DNA of 64,000 bases from Saccharibacillus qingshengii (lineage in GTDB: Bacteria; Bacillota; Bacilli; Paenibacillales; Paenibacillaceae). Of this stretch, positions 1 to 8,686 are shown in pieces. Under the pieces are notes generated by a model. That model was not told the origin of the DNA and searched no databases. It was given only the letters and a program-made list of their open reading frames with translations. The position numbers and the translations under genes are program-made. How positions within the stretch are numbered: position 1 is the stretch's first letter; every line of letters starts with the position of its first letter. The stretch lies in assembly GCF_013185195.1 (NCBI RefSeq), contig NZ_JAAZWC010000001.1, positions 1-64,000 on the forward strand, read 5' to 3'.

Positions 1-99
1 CCCGCAAATGTCTAGGCTGGAAGTCTACACACGAATCGTTTCAGGACGAAGTGTTGCACTTGGATTGACAATCCGTCTTTTATATAAAAGGAGAAGAGT
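1..99. other. Left edge, no gene seen
   Basis: This stretch lies downstream of the minus-strand VOC gene and holds no convincing gene. The only structure seen is the perfect 14-bp palindrome CTTTTATATAAAAG at 77-90, next to a purine-rich run that resembles a ribosome binding site but is not followed by an open reading frame on the plus strand. Confidence 0.5.
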
Positions 100-528
100 C
101 TAAAGGGACGCCGGAGCCGTATTGATCTGGAAAGGCACGCCGAACTTGTCCGTCACCTGCCCGTAAGCGGGGCTGAAGAACGTCTCCTGCAGCGGCATGT
201 CGATCGTTCCGCCTTCGGCCAGCGCTTCGTAAATTTCCCGCGCCCGAGCCGCATCGTCGAGACCGATCGAGATCGTGATATGATTGCCGATCCGATACGG
301 CATGCCCGGGAACGTGTCCGATAGCATAAGTTCCTGCGAGCCCGATACGACGCGCACATGGGTGATTCGAGACTTGATCTCTTCCGGAACGGGGCCCTGC
401 GGACCTTCCGGCATATCTCCGAATGTCATCCGGCCGACGACTTCGCCTCCAAGCGCTTTGGCATAAAAGTCTGCCGCTTCTCCCGCATTTCCGTCCATAA
501 CCAGATAGGGAACCCAACGTGTACTCAT
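100..528 (-). CDS. VOC-fold protein, PhnB/glyoxalase-like
   Basis: A cytoplasmic protein of 142 aa from the vicinal-oxygen-chelate superfamily, closest in style to the PhnB/3-demethylubiquinone-methyltransferase-like branch. The opening segment VPYLVMDGNAGEAADFYAKA, a central metal-fold strand with SQELMLSD, and the C-terminal QVTDKFGVPFQIN are the usual marks of that branch. Its substrate cannot be read from sequence, and many members of this branch lack a proven reaction. The start at 528 was chosen over an upstream in-frame ATG at 582 because AAGGAG sits about ten bases before it and the fold begins there. It is monocistronic and reads away from the sulfite reductase genes. Family call is secure; function is open. 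Confidence 0.85.
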   Translation of the reverse strand: MSTRWVPYLVMDGNAGEAADFYAKALGGEVVGRMTFGDMPEGPQGPVPEEIKSRITHVRVVSGSQELMLSDTFPGMPYRIGNHITISIGLDDAARAREIYEALAEGGTIDMPLQETFFSPAYGQVTDKFGVPFQINTAPASL

Positions 529-622
529 GGCAGTCCAACTCCTTTTTTCAAATGAAAGGATACGTTCCACTTCATAATACAAGGGGAACCTGTGTTTGTG
601 AATTCTTTTTTGTTAACCCATT

Positions 623-637
623 ATCAGAAAATCTGAT
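623..637. promoter_or_regulatory. Palindrome upstream of cysJ
   Basis: ATCAGA-AAA-TCTGAT, a perfect 6-bp inverted repeat with a 3-base centre, lies in the divergent gap between the VOC gene and cysJ. It has the size of a dimeric repressor site, but the regulator is not identifiable from sequence. Confidence 0.35.
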
Positions 638-659
638 GATTCTCATAAACCGAATCGAA

Positions 660-691
660 TTGACCCTATTTTGTCCGTATGATAGGGTCAA
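660..691 (+). promoter_or_regulatory. 10-bp inverted repeat in cysJ leader
   Basis: TTGACCCTAT at 660-669 and ATAGGGTCAA at 682-691 form a perfect inverted repeat with a 12-base gap, about 105 bp before the cysJ start. The left arm contains a -35-like TTGACC, so the site could be an operator on the promoter (cys genes in Bacillus are controlled by CymR) or a hairpin in the leader. No S-box motif was seen. Confidence 0.45.
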
Positions 692-795
692 GAGAGCAAA
701 ATAAATTCTGATCGATTAACTGGGAATTAACAAGAAATGACTACCCGACTTGGATTTCGGTTCAAGCGGAAATGATGCCGTGCGAGGTGGACGAT

Positions 796-2637
796 TTGGT
801 ATTGAATGTAACGAACAGCCCTTTTAATGAACAGCAGACGGAGCTGCTGAACCGTCTGCTTCCTACTTTGAACGGACACCAGCAGATCTGGCTCACCGGA
901 TACTTGTCGGCCCAGGCAGCCGCCGGCGTGCAGACGCCGGGCGGCACGGTCGTACCTGCAGTGCCGCAGGCGGAAAGTGCACCGCAGACCCCCGAAGCTC
1001 CGGCAGCACCGCGCGAAGTTACGCTGCTGTACGGTTCGCAGACCGGCAACGGCAGCGGCTTGGCCAAGAAGTTGGCAAAGCGCCTCGAAGAACAGCAGGT
1101 CAAGACGGAAGTACTGTCGATGGCCGACTTCAAGCCGAACAATCTGAAGAAAATCGCGAACCTGCTGATTATCGTCAGTACGCACGGCGAAGGCGAACCG
1201 CCGGATAACGCGATTTCTTTCCACGAATTTCTGTACAGCAAACGCGCGCCGAAACTGGACAGCCTGAATTATTCCGTGCTGGCGCTCGGCGATACCTCCT
1301 ATGAATTCTTTTGTCAGACCGGCAAAGATTTCGATACGCGCCTGGCGGAACTCGGCGCTTCGCGTCTGGCCGAACGGGCCGACTGCGACGTGGACTTCGA
1401 CGAGACGGCCGGCGAATGGATGAAAGCGGTGACGGAAGCGCTCAGCGCCACTCCGGCGGCCGCGGCTTCCGCCGCCGATTCGGCGGCTCCGCTCAGCTCC
1501 GACTCGGAATCCGAATACTCGCGCAGCCATCCGTTCCAGGCGGAAGTGCTGGAGAACCTGAACCTGAACGGCCGCGGGTCCGCCCGCGAGACGCGCCATC
1601 TGGAGCTGTCGCTGGAAGGGTCGGGCCTGACTTACGAACCGGGCGACAGTCTCGGCGTCTACCCGGAGAACCATCCGCGCCTTGTGGACGAGATCATCGC
1701 GGAGATGGGCTGGGACCCGCAGGAAAATGTGGCAATCGGCAAGAACGGAGCGGCTGCGCTGCGCGAAGCGCTGCATCGCCATTATGAGATTACCGTGCTG
1801 ACCAAGCCGCTGCTGGAGCAGGCCGCGAAGCTGACCGGAAGCGATACGCTTGCCCGTCTGACTTCGCCGGAAGCCGCCGACGAGCTGCGTGCGTATCTTG
1901 GGAATCACGATCTGCTCGACCTGATTCGCGACTTCAAACTGCACGGCAAATCGGCCGCCGAACTGACCGGAATCCTGCGCAAAATGCCGGCCCGGCTGTA
2001 CTCGATCGCCAGCAGTCCCCAGGCGACGCCGGACGAGGTGCATTTGACCGTGCGGACCGTACGCTACGCCTGCGGAGGCCGCGACCGCTACGGCGTCTGC
2101 TCCGTGCAGATGGCCGAACGCCTCGAGCCGGGTGACCGCCTGCCGGTATTTATCCAGCACAATCCGAACTTCAAGCTGCCGCAGAATCCCGATACGCCGA
2201 TTATCCTGATCGGACCGGGTACGGGCGTCGCTCCTTTCCGGTCTTTCCTGGCCGAGCGCGAAGAGACCGGTTCACGCGGCAAAAGCTGGCTGTTCTACGG
2301 CGACCAGCATTTCTCGACCGACTTCCTGTATCAGGTCGAATGGCAGCGCTGGATCAAAGACGGCATATTGACCCGGATGGATGTGGCTTTTTCCCGCGAT
2401 ACGGATCAGAAGGTCTATGTGCAGCACCGGATGCTCGATAAAAGCAAAGAACTGTATGAATGGATCGACGGCGGCGCGGCAGTCTACGTATGTGGCGACG
2501 AGAAGCATATGGCACACGATGTGCATTCGGCACTGGAGACGATTATCGCGCAGGGCGGAGGACTCAGTCCCGAGCAGGCGTCCGAATATCTGCTGCGGAT
2601 GCAGCAGGAGAAACGCTATCAGCGCGATGTGTATTGA
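796..2637 (+). CDS. cysJ: Sulfite reductase [NADPH] flavoprotein alpha-component
   Basis: Flavoprotein subunit of assimilatory sulfite reductase: it takes electrons from NADPH through FAD and FMN and hands them to the CysI hemoprotein, which reduces sulfite to sulfide for cysteine synthesis. The 613 aa show an N-terminal extension (NSPFNEQQTELLNRLLPTL), a flavodoxin domain with the FMN loop YGSQTGNGSG, an FAD domain with RLYSIASS, and a C-terminal NADPH domain with GPGTGVAPFRSF and YVCGDEKHM, ending in the conserved YQRDVY. The TTG at 796 is preferred: it follows GAGGTGG by five bases and aligns with the first residue of Bacillus CysJ. ATGs at 772/775 lack a clear ribosome site. It is followed by cysI after about 65 bp, almost certainly one operon. 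Confidence 0.97.
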   Translation: MVLNVTNSPFNEQQTELLNRLLPTLNGHQQIWLTGYLSAQAAAGVQTPGGTVVPAVPQAESAPQTPEAPAAPREVTLLYGSQTGNGSGLAKKLAKRLEEQQVKTEVLSMADFKPNNLKKIANLLIIVSTHGEGEPPDNAISFHEFLYSKRAPKLDSLNYSVLALGDTSYEFFCQTGKDFDTRLAELGASRLAERADCDVDFDETAGEWMKAVTEALSATPAAAASAADSAAPLSSDSESEYSRSHPFQAEVLENLNLNGRGSARETRHLELSLEGSGLTYEPGDSLGVYPENHPRLVDEIIAEMGWDPQENVAIGKNGAAALREALHRHYEITVLTKPLLEQAAKLTGSDTLARLTSPEAADELRAYLGNHDLLDLIRDFKLHGKSAAELTGILRKMPARLYSIASSPQATPDEVHLTVRTVRYACGGRDRYGVCSVQMAERLEPGDRLPVFIQHNPNFKLPQNPDTPIILIGPGTGVAPFRSFLAEREETGSRGKSWLFYGDQHFSTDFLYQVEWQRWIKDGILTRMDVAFSRDTDQKVYVQHRMLDKSKELYEWIDGGAAVYVCGDEKHMAHDVHSALETIIAQGGGLSPEQASEYLLRMQQEKRYQRDVY

Positions 2638-2702
2638 TCCGATAAATCGCGATTTCGCGACAGGGAAACGGTCCGTTTGAACGGGGAAGGAGAGGCTTGA
2701 TC

Positions 2703-4457
2703 ATGACGCAGCAACCAACGCAAGCACCAGAATGGAAAAAGTTCCCGCCGCACGACAGACCGCACAGCGACGTGGAGGATATCAAACGAAACAGCGCTTA
2801 TCTGCGGGGAAGCCTCGTAGAGACGCTCAAAGACCCGCTGACCGGCTCGATCCCGGAGGACGACAACCGGCTGATGAAGCATCACGGCAGCTATATGCAG
2901 GACGACCGCGATCTGCGGGGCGAACGCAGCAAATCGAAGCTTGAGCCGGCTTACCAGTTCATGCTCCGGGTGCGCGCTTCCGGCGGTGTAGTCACGCCCG
3001 AACAATGGCTGATGATGGACCGCATCTCGCATAAGTACGGCAACGAAACGATCCGCCTGACGACGCGCCAGTCGTTCCAGCTGCACGGCGTGCTCAAGTG
3101 GAATCTCAAGAATACGATCCGCGAAGTCAACGAGGCGCTGCTCAGCACGCTTGCCGCCTGCGGCGACGTCAACCGGAACGTGATGTGCAATCCGAATCCG
3201 TACCAGTCCGAGATCCATTCGGAAGTGTACGAGTGGGCCGACAAAGTCAGCCGGCATCTCGATCCGCATACCCGTGCCTATCACGAGATTTGGCTTGACG
3301 AAGAGAAGGTCGTGGACAGCCGCGACGCCGAGGTCGAGCAGGAACCGATCTACGGTCCCGTCTATCTCCCGCGCAAATTCAAGATCGGCATTGCGGTGCC
3401 TCCATCCAACGATGTCGACGTGTTCTCGCAGGATCTCGGCCTGATCGCCATTATCGAACACGGCAAGCTTGCCGGATTCAACGTGACGGTCGGCGGCGGT
3501 ATGGGGATGTCACACGGCGACGTGAAGACCTATCCGCAGCTCGGCAAGCTGATCGGCTTTATCACGCCTGAGCAGTCGATCGACCTGGCGGAAAAAGTCG
3601 TGACGATTCAGCGCGATTACGGCGACCGTGCGGTGCGCAAGCATGCCCGCTTCAAGTACACGATCGACGATCGCGGGCTGGACTGGTTCGTGAACGAACT
3701 GCACAGCCGCCTCGGCTGGGAACTGGAGCCGGCGCGAGAGTTCGGCTTCGACCATAACGGAGACCGTTACGGCTGGATCAAAGGCAGCAACGGCAAATGG
3801 CATTTTACATTGTTTGTCCAAAACGGACGGATCGCGGATTTCGAAGGCTATCCGCTGATGACCGGCCTGCGCGAGATCGCCAAAGAACACGACGGCGATT
3901 TCCGGTTGACGGCGAATCAGAACCTGATCATCGGCAATGTCAGCCCGCAGAAAAAGCGCAAGATCGATCGCCTGATCGCCCAGTACAATCTGACGGACGG
4001 CGCCCATTATTCCGCGCTGCGCCGCAGCTCGATGGCCTGCGTGTCGCTGCCGACCTGCGGACTGGCGATGGCGGAATCGGAACGGTATCTGCCGGGCCTG
4101 ATCGACAAGCTGGAAGCGATGCTGGAAGAAGAAGGACTGCGCGACAAAGAAATCGTGATCCGGATGACCGGCTGCCCGAACGGCTGCGCCCGCCCGATGC
4201 TGGCGGAACTGGCTTTTATCGGCAAGGGACCGGGGAAATACAATATGTATCTCGGCGGTGCGCACGACGGGGCAAGACTCAACAAGATGTACAAGGAAAA
4301 CATCGGCGAAGAAGAGATTCTCGCTTCACTGAAGCCGATCATCGGACGCTACGCGAAAGAACGGCTGGACGGCGAGCATTTCGGCGACTTCACCGTTCGC
4401 GCCGGCTACGTGGAAGCGGTACATGACGGAAGACAGTTTCACGCCCAAAACGCTTAA
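2703..4457 (+). CDS. cysI: Sulfite reductase hemoprotein beta-component
   Basis: Catalytic subunit of assimilatory sulfite reductase, carrying siroheme coupled to a 4Fe-4S cluster and performing the six-electron reduction of sulfite to sulfide. The 584-aa length is normal for the family. The cluster ligands are visible as C446 and C452 (CVSLPTC) and C491 and C495 (CPNGC); the first half carries the [12 protein letters not shown] and [14 protein letters not shown] segments typical of the two siroheme/sulfite reductase repeats. ATG 2703 is chosen because AAGGAG lies ten bases upstream; a TTG at 2697 is too close to it. It forms an operon with cysJ and is followed by a hairpin and then by copy A of the terminator-associated repeat. 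Confidence 0.97.
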   Translation: MTQQPTQAPEWKKFPPHDRPHSDVEDIKRNSAYLRGSLVETLKDPLTGSIPEDDNRLMKHHGSYMQDDRDLRGERSKSKLEPAYQFMLRVRASGGVVTPEQWLMMDRISHKYGNETIRLTTRQSFQLHGVLKWNLKNTIREVNEALLSTLAACGDVNRNVMCNPNPYQSEIHSEVYEWADKVSRHLDPHTRAYHEIWLDEEKVVDSRDAEVEQEPIYGPVYLPRKFKIGIAVPPSNDVDVFSQDLGLIAIIEHGKLAGFNVTVGGGMGMSHGDVKTYPQLGKLIGFITPEQSIDLAEKVVTIQRDYGDRAVRKHARFKYTIDDRGLDWFVNELHSRLGWELEPAREFGFDHNGDRYGWIKGSNGKWHFTLFVQNGRIADFEGYPLMTGLREIAKEHDGDFRLTANQNLIIGNVSPQKKRKIDRLIAQYNLTDGAHYSALRRSSMACVSLPTCGLAMAESERYLPGLIDKLEAMLEEEGLRDKEIVIRMTGCPNGCARPMLAELAFIGKGPGKYNMYLGGAHDGARLNKMYKENIGEEEILASLKPIIGRYAKERLDGEHFGDFTVRAGYVEAVHDGRQFHAQNA

Positions 4458-4465
4458 CGGAAAAA

Positions 4466-4503
4466 GACGAAAAGCAAAGCCTACCGGCTTTCTGCTTTTC
4501 GTC
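4466..4503 (+). terminator. Hairpin after cysI
   Basis: An 11-bp outer stem (GACGAAAAGCA / TGCTTTTCGTC) encloses an inner AAGCC/GGCTT stem. It is not followed by a T-run: repeat element A begins four bases later, so the T-rich tail may have been displaced. Confidence 0.6.
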
Positions 4504-4507
4504 AGGT

Positions 4508-4699
4508 TGTCGAGAAAGTCCTATTCGTTGTAGAAGCTCGTCGGCTGCGGGAGAAATTCGTTCCGGTCGCGTGTTGAAATCGGGGAAAAGGATTGAAATT
4601 TAGCGGAATTTCCCCGATTTCAAAGGCGAACACTGGCGCTCCTACACTGAATTTCTCCCTTCGCCTCCTTGCTTCACTTGGATTCAGACTTTCTCGACA
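4508..4699 (+). mobile_element. Terminator-associated repeat element, copy A
   Basis: A 192-bp non-coding element bounded by perfect 13-bp terminal inverted repeats (TGTCGAGAAAGTC at 4508-4520, its complement at 4687-4699). Two further inverted repeats are nested inside: GGGAGAAATTC with GAATTTCTCCC, and GAAATCGGGGAAA with TTTCCCCGATTTC. The whole unit can therefore fold into a long branched hairpin. It shares length, ends and most of its sequence with copy C (20263-20454), and with copy B (13420-13690) in the other orientation. It lies between the cysI hairpin and a second, true terminator. No reading frame or transposase is present, so it would be non-autonomous (MITE-like) if mobile. Confidence 0.75.
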
Positions 4700-4705
4700 C
4701 GTTGA

Positions 4706-4735
4706 AGCCGTTTCCCATCGGGGAACGGCTTTTTT
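4706..4735 (+). terminator. Rho-independent terminator right of element A
   Basis: AGCCGTT / AACGGCT stem with an additional TCCC/GGGG pairing, followed by a T-run. It probably ends cysJI transcription past the repeat element. Confidence 0.8.
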
Positions 4736-4845
4736 GTTTTTTCGGCGGCTGACGTTGACAGTGCGTTAACGCAGAACCCAAAGAGGTTGAATTTGTCAGC
4801 ATGCAGAAAGGCAGGCGTTCGTAATCGGACTCTTGACCTTATTGG
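4736..4845. other. Intergenic stretch between element A and the blaI-type operator
   Basis: No gene seen. It contains a perfect 12-bp palindrome TGCGTTAACGCA at 4762-4773, just after TTGACA at 4755-4760. No good -10 follows at the right spacing, so this is noted as a possible regulator site only. Confidence 0.4.
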
Positions 4846-4886
4846 ATTACAAGTGTAATATTCCTTTCAAGGATTACGATTGTAGT
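4833..4886 (+). promoter_or_regulatory. Promoter with two BlaI/MecI-type operators
   Basis: A sigma-A type promoter is visible: TTGACC at 4833-4838, a 17-base spacer, and TAATAT at 4856-4861. Lying over the spacer and -10 is ATTACAAGTGTAAT (4846-4859), which fits the BlaI/MecI consensus ATTACANNTGTAAT exactly. A second, weaker copy ATTACGATTGTAGT follows at 4873-4886. The arrangement predicts autorepression of the blaI-type gene just downstream, relieved when the M56 sensor cleaves the repressor. Confidence 0.8.
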
Positions 4887-4916
4887 CGAATATTCGAAAA
4901 AGAACGGAGGCGCATG

Positions 4917-5294
4917 ATGGATCGATCGATTCCCCGTATTTCGGATGCGGAGTGGGAAGTGATGAAAGTGCTGTGGGCCGGCTCGCCCCGAACGGCAAAC
5001 GATATTATTCGGGAGCTGGAAGGAAGCCGGAATTGGAATCCCAAGACGGTCCGTACCTTGATCAAGCGCCTGAACGAGAAAGAAGCCGTCGGATACACGC
5101 AGGAAGGGCGTATCTATGCCTACTATCCGAAGGTGCAGGAAGAAGAGTGCGTCCGGTCCGAGACGAGTTCGTTTCTCCAGCGCGTCTACGGAGGAACGAT
5201 GCGTCCTATGCTGGCGCATTTCCTGCGCGACGAGAAGCTGACGAAGGAAGAGATCGACGAGCTGCGCAAAATACTGGACGAGCGAAAGGACTGA
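4917..5294 (+). CDS. BlaI/MecI/CopY-family repressor
   Basis: Winged-helix repressor of 125 aa. The opening RISDAEWEVMKVLW and the recognition-helix region NWNPKTVRTLIKRL are characteristic of BlaI/MecI proteins, with a C-terminal dimerisation helix. Members hold their own operon shut by binding ATTACA-type palindromes and are inactivated by proteolysis through a BlaR1-type sensor; both the operator and the sensor gene are adjacent here. The start is taken at the second of two tandem ATGs (4914/4917), six bases after GGAGG. Four bases separate its stop from the sensor gene. No beta-lactamase gene is next door, so its target other than this operon is unknown. Confidence 0.92.
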   Translation: MDRSIPRISDAEWEVMKVLWAGSPRTANDIIRELEGSRNWNPKTVRTLIKRLNEKEAVGYTQEGRIYAYYPKVQEEECVRSETSSFLQRVYGGTMRPMLAHFLRDEKLTKEEIDELRKILDERKD

Positions 5295-5298
5295 GTTT

Positions 5299-7674
5299 AT
5301 GAGCAGTATTTTGCATACCCTGTCCGTTCTGCTCGAGACCTTTTTTCGGCAAATTCTGCTGTTATCGATAATGGGAAGCATCCTGGTACCGATTATCCTG
5401 GTGCTGCGGAGAATGCTTCGTACAAGCTTGAGACCGGTATGGATTTACCTGCTCTGGCTGCCGCTGCTCGCAAGATTGCTGATTCCATGGTCCCCGGAGA
5501 GCCCGGTGAGTCTGTACGCCTGGATGCCCGAATCATGGAGCAGCCGGAATACGGGAGAACAAGCTTTGCCGTCGCAGCAGATTCCGGAGCGGTCTGCCGG
5601 ACAAACGGGCGGCGATCTTATCTTACCGAATGGCTTGGGAGAGGGAACTGCCGGGCTCGCCGGACTGCAGACGACAGCCGGCGGCGGTCCGCTAATCCGG
5701 GTCGACGAAGGAATGGAGCAAGGCGAATCGGCGGCCGCTTCCTTTGAGTTTAGTTGGCTTGGAGCCGCTTCGCTGCTGTGGATAACGGGTGTGTTCATAC
5801 TGTTGGGGACAGGTACCGTCTCGGCTGTCCGGTTCGGCCGACGGATTCGGTACGATGCTTCGAATGTCGTGCCGGAACGGGAGCGCATAGAGGCACTGAT
5901 CGGCAGCTGCGCCTCGGAACTGAAGCTTCGTCGAAGTCCGGACCTGATCGTAACGGCTCGGCTGTCGGTTCCGACCGTATTCGGCGTATGGAAGCCCCGG
6001 CTGCTGCTGCCCGCCGAACTTCCTTCCACTCTGGCGGAATCGCGGCTGCGGCATATCGTCATGCATGAGCTGGCGCATATCAAGCGCCTAGATATCGCGG
6101 TGAACCTGCTCGCGGCGCTGCTGACGGCTCTGCATTGGTTTAATCCACTGGTTGCGATCGCGGTTCGCAAATTGAGGCAAGACCAGGAAGCGGCCTGCGA
6201 CGCGAAGGCTCTCGGTCTTCTTCCGGAAGCGGAGCGGCGGGAGTACGGCTTGACCTTGATCGCGTTGTTGGAACGAGGGGCGGCTCCGCTCAGACTGCCG
6301 GGCGCTTCGGGGTTATGGAGCGGCAAGAAGGACATCAAGAGGAGAATGGTTATGATCGCAAAGTATCGCAAAAACACATGGAAAAGCATGATTGCAGGTG
6401 CTCTTGCCATCCTGCTTCTGGGAGGTTGTGCGCTCGCCGGAACTCCGTCGAAGGTCGCAGGCTCAGATCCGGATGATCTCCAGGCCGCCAATCGGAGCGT
6501 GGACGAGACTACCGCGGAAGCTTCAGGCGGAGGATCGGCGGAGTCTCCTTCGAGCAAACGGGTAAACGAAAGGGTTGAAGTACCCGCTGAAGGCGGCGAA
6601 GGATATAAATTATCGGCTTATGACGACCTTTCGGTCTATATGTCTGCGCACAATGATCCCGATCATCCGCTGTTGTCGCGATTTACAATCCGCCAAGAAG
6701 AAGGCCGGGCGGCAGCCTATCTATGGAATTATGCGTCTAACGGAGGAACCCATTCCGTGCTGATCTCCCGGACGGACATGAACGGGGACAAGAAGGAAGA
6801 CATTGTTCTGCTTGTGCCGACCGGGAGCGGAACCGAGTTGAGTCTGCAGGAAGCACATGTGCTCGATGGCGAGACGCTGAACGAGATTCCGATCGAAGAT
6901 CCGGTTGCCTATCTGCAGCAAACGATGAAGTCTTCGATTGTACAGCAGGATGGTGAAGCGATTCTGAATGCGGAATTGAACGGGGCTTATGTCACCAAAC
7001 GCTATGAAGCTCCAGTTCAAAGCGGCTGGTTATTCGATCAAGTCGGCTTCGGTGCGATCGTCTATTATACCCTGGCTGGAAATACGTTGACGGCCAGGCT
7101 CGAAGGGCGGGCGTCGGTGACTGAATTTCCGTTGACGGTCACTGCGACCTATGACCAAGACCTGTCGATTGCCGACACGCAAATGAGTGTGAACGGAGGT
7201 CTGGCTTATACGGATAGCGAACTCCCTGCGGCGATCTTGGATCGGATGGGCATCGTAGATCCCAAAGCGAGTGAAGGATGGAGGATCCGCTGGGACAATC
7301 ACGTATACCGTATCGAGGTTCCCGGCAGCACCGGATCTTCCGGTCAAGGCGCCTCCTACGGAGCCAATACGCGGACCGGTACCGTATTCGACGGCACGTC
7401 GGGCGCACCGATTATGACGCTCGCCCGAATATCCGGAGAAGAAAGCAAGATCGATACGGAAGGACTGCTGTCTTCCAACGGTACCGTTTACCTTGCGGCA
7501 CTGGACAAACGCCTTCGCTTTCTGGCAAAGAATGCGGGGTGGACACCCATCGGGGATGATTGGTTAAATGGATTTGACGGCAACGGGAACGTGCTGTGCC
7601 GCGTCGAATGGAAAGGCGATCGGATTCTCGTGAAAGTGGATGTATTTACCGGCCTGTGGTCGGAAACGCAGTAA
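5299..7674 (+). CDS. BlaR1/MecR1-like M56 peptidase sensor with non-PBP C-terminus
   Basis: Membrane-bound zinc-metalloprotease sensor of 791 aa, partner of the adjacent BlaI-type repressor. The N-terminal half is M56-like: hydrophobic segments near residues 18-38, 47-64 and 155-178, the zinc motif HELAH at 256-260, another segment near 266-284 with HWFNPL, and a last one around 363-382. The C-terminal 400 residues, expected outside the cell, lack the SxxK/SxN/KTG motifs of the penicillin-binding sensor of true BlaR1. They contain instead a calcium-loop-like DMNGDKKED and a beta-rich region of unknown ligand. Start ATG 5299 has AAAGGA eight bases upstream. The input signal is therefore not predictable from family membership. 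Confidence 0.88.
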   Translation: MSSILHTLSVLLETFFRQILLLSIMGSILVPIILVLRRMLRTSLRPVWIYLLWLPLLARLLIPWSPESPVSLYAWMPESWSSRNTGEQALPSQQIPERSAGQTGGDLILPNGLGEGTAGLAGLQTTAGGGPLIRVDEGMEQGESAAASFEFSWLGAASLLWITGVFILLGTGTVSAVRFGRRIRYDASNVVPERERIEALIGSCASELKLRRSPDLIVTARLSVPTVFGVWKPRLLLPAELPSTLAESRLRHIVMHELAHIKRLDIAVNLLAALLTALHWFNPLVAIAVRKLRQDQEAACDAKALGLLPEAERREYGLTLIALLERGAAPLRLPGASGLWSGKKDIKRRMVMIAKYRKNTWKSMIAGALAILLLGGCALAGTPSKVAGSDPDDLQAANRSVDETTAEASGGGSAESPSSKRVNERVEVPAEGGEGYKLSAYDDLSVYMSAHNDPDHPLLSRFTIRQEEGRAAAYLWNYASNGGTHSVLISRTDMNGDKKEDIVLLVPTGSGTELSLQEAHVLDGETLNEIPIEDPVAYLQQTMKSSIVQQDGEAILNAELNGAYVTKRYEAPVQSGWLFDQVGFGAIVYYTLAGNTLTARLEGRASVTEFPLTVTATYDQDLSIADTQMSVNGGLAYTDSELPAAILDRMGIVDPKASEGWRIRWDNHVYRIEVPGSTGSSGQGASYGANTRTGTVFDGTSGAPIMTLARISGEESKIDTEGLLSSNGTVYLAALDKRLRFLAKNAGWTPIGDDWLNGFDGNGNVLCRVEWKGDRILVKVDVFTGLWSETQ

Positions 7675-7749
7675 ACGGCTCGAATACGCAGGTACAGTCG
7701 AATACGGGGTTCCAGCCTTATGTGGAGCGATGTCTAACCCAAATATCAG

Positions 7750-7795
7750 AAAAAACCCCCGACCTCCGCAATCAAGCGGAAATCGGGGGTTTTTC
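7750..7795. terminator. Bidirectional terminator
   Basis: AAAAACCCCCGA and TCGGGGGTTTTT enclose an inner TCCGC/GCGGA stem. It has T-runs on both strands and lies between the convergent sensor gene and amidohydrolase gene, so it can serve both. Confidence 0.85.
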
Positions 7796-7807
7796 AGTAC
7801 GGTGAAG

Positions 7808-8686
7808 TCAATCCCGCGGAAGCTGCTCTTTGAGCTTCGGGAATACATCCAGCGCGTTTTGGTAGAATACATGATGCCAATAGTTCTCCGGAATCAGATG
7901 CTTCACGAACCGGATATACGAATCGATCGGAATCAGCGGCCAATCCGTACCGAAGACGAGCCGGTCGTACCGCTCCGCGAACACGATCGCCCGTTTGAAA
8001 TGGTCAACGTAGGTCGGCTCGGTCAGCATGCGGGTGATCTTGTCGTCGTCGCCGACAAACCAGCCGGACAGGTCCGCGTACAGATTCGGGTTTTTCTCCA
8101 GCATGGCGGCCGTGTCCATCACCCACGGATCGCCGAGATGGCAGATCATGAAGGTGATGTCCCGGTGCGCAAGCAGCGCTTCTTCCATCGACAGCGGATG
8201 CGAATATTTCAGCAGTCCGCGGTCGGAATAGGTAAGGCCGCCATGAATGACGATCGGAAGTTTGTAGCGGGACGCCAGAACGTAGACCGGATCGTAGATC
8301 GGGTCGTTGACGGCAAAATGGTAATAGCCCGCGTACAGCTTGATGCCGACTGTCTTCGGATGCTGAAGCGAACGTTCCAGCGCTTCGAGCTGCCCGGGTT
8401 CGTGCAGGGTATGCGGATTGATGCCGGCACATTCGAATACGTTCGCCGGCAGCGTATCGAGCGTACCGCCTCCAAGGTCCAATCCCATCGGATTGGCCGA
8501 CGCATGGTCGGGGAAGCCTCCCGGAGTCGTCTCGGTCACGCCCATGCCGACCGCAGCCACGACGCCGGCCCGGCGGAATTCTTCCGCCAGCCCTTCCGGC
8601 GTATAGCTGAGGCGCGAGACTTCGTCCGCTGTCTGGTGGAAACTCTCGATTTCGGAATAATGGATATGGGCATCGATGATTTTCAT
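7808..8686 (-). CDS. Amidohydrolase-2 family metal-dependent hydrolase
   Basis: TIM-barrel hydrolase of the amidohydrolase (Amidohydro_2) family, 292 aa, cytoplasmic. The metal-site motifs are visible in order: DAHIHY at residues 5-10, then KLYAGYYHF, VIHGGL, ICHLGDPW and the C-terminal FGTDWPL with the conserved Asp. Family members hydrolyse or decarboxylate small ring or amide substrates; the substrate here cannot be assigned. Its ATG overlaps the stop of the upstream 1065-aa GNAT-fusion gene as ATGA, so the two are translationally coupled and probably act in one pathway. It ends at the shared bidirectional terminator. Confidence 0.88.
   Translation of the reverse strand: MKIIDAHIHYSEIESFHQTADEVSRLSYTPEGLAEEFRRAGVVAAVGMGVTETTPGGFPDHASANPMGLDLGGGTLDTLPANVFECAGINPHTLHEPGQLEALERSLQHPKTVGIKLYAGYYHFAVNDPIYDPVYVLASRYKLPIVIHGGLTYSDRGLLKYSHPLSMEEALLAHRDITFMICHLGDPWVMDTAAMLEKNPNLYADLSGWFVGDDDKITRMLTEPTYVDHFKRAIVFAERYDRLVFGTDWPLIPIDSYIRFVKHLIPENYWHHVFYQNALDVFPKLKEQLPRD

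Noticed and set aside
583-795. S-box (SAM) riboswitch before cysJ
   Set aside because: No conserved S-box core or terminator/antiterminator pair was found; only short inverted repeats are present.
727-2160. 477-aa open frame antisense to cysJ
   Set aside because: cysJ aligns over its whole length with the family, and the antisense frame has no start signals or domain.
4755-4785. Promoter at TTGACA 4755
   Set aside because: No acceptable -10 hexamer is found at 16-18 bases; the better promoter is at 4833-4861.
5690-7674. Penicillin-binding sensor domain in the BlaR1-like protein
   Set aside because: SxxK, SxN and KTG motifs in proper order are absent from the C-terminal region.
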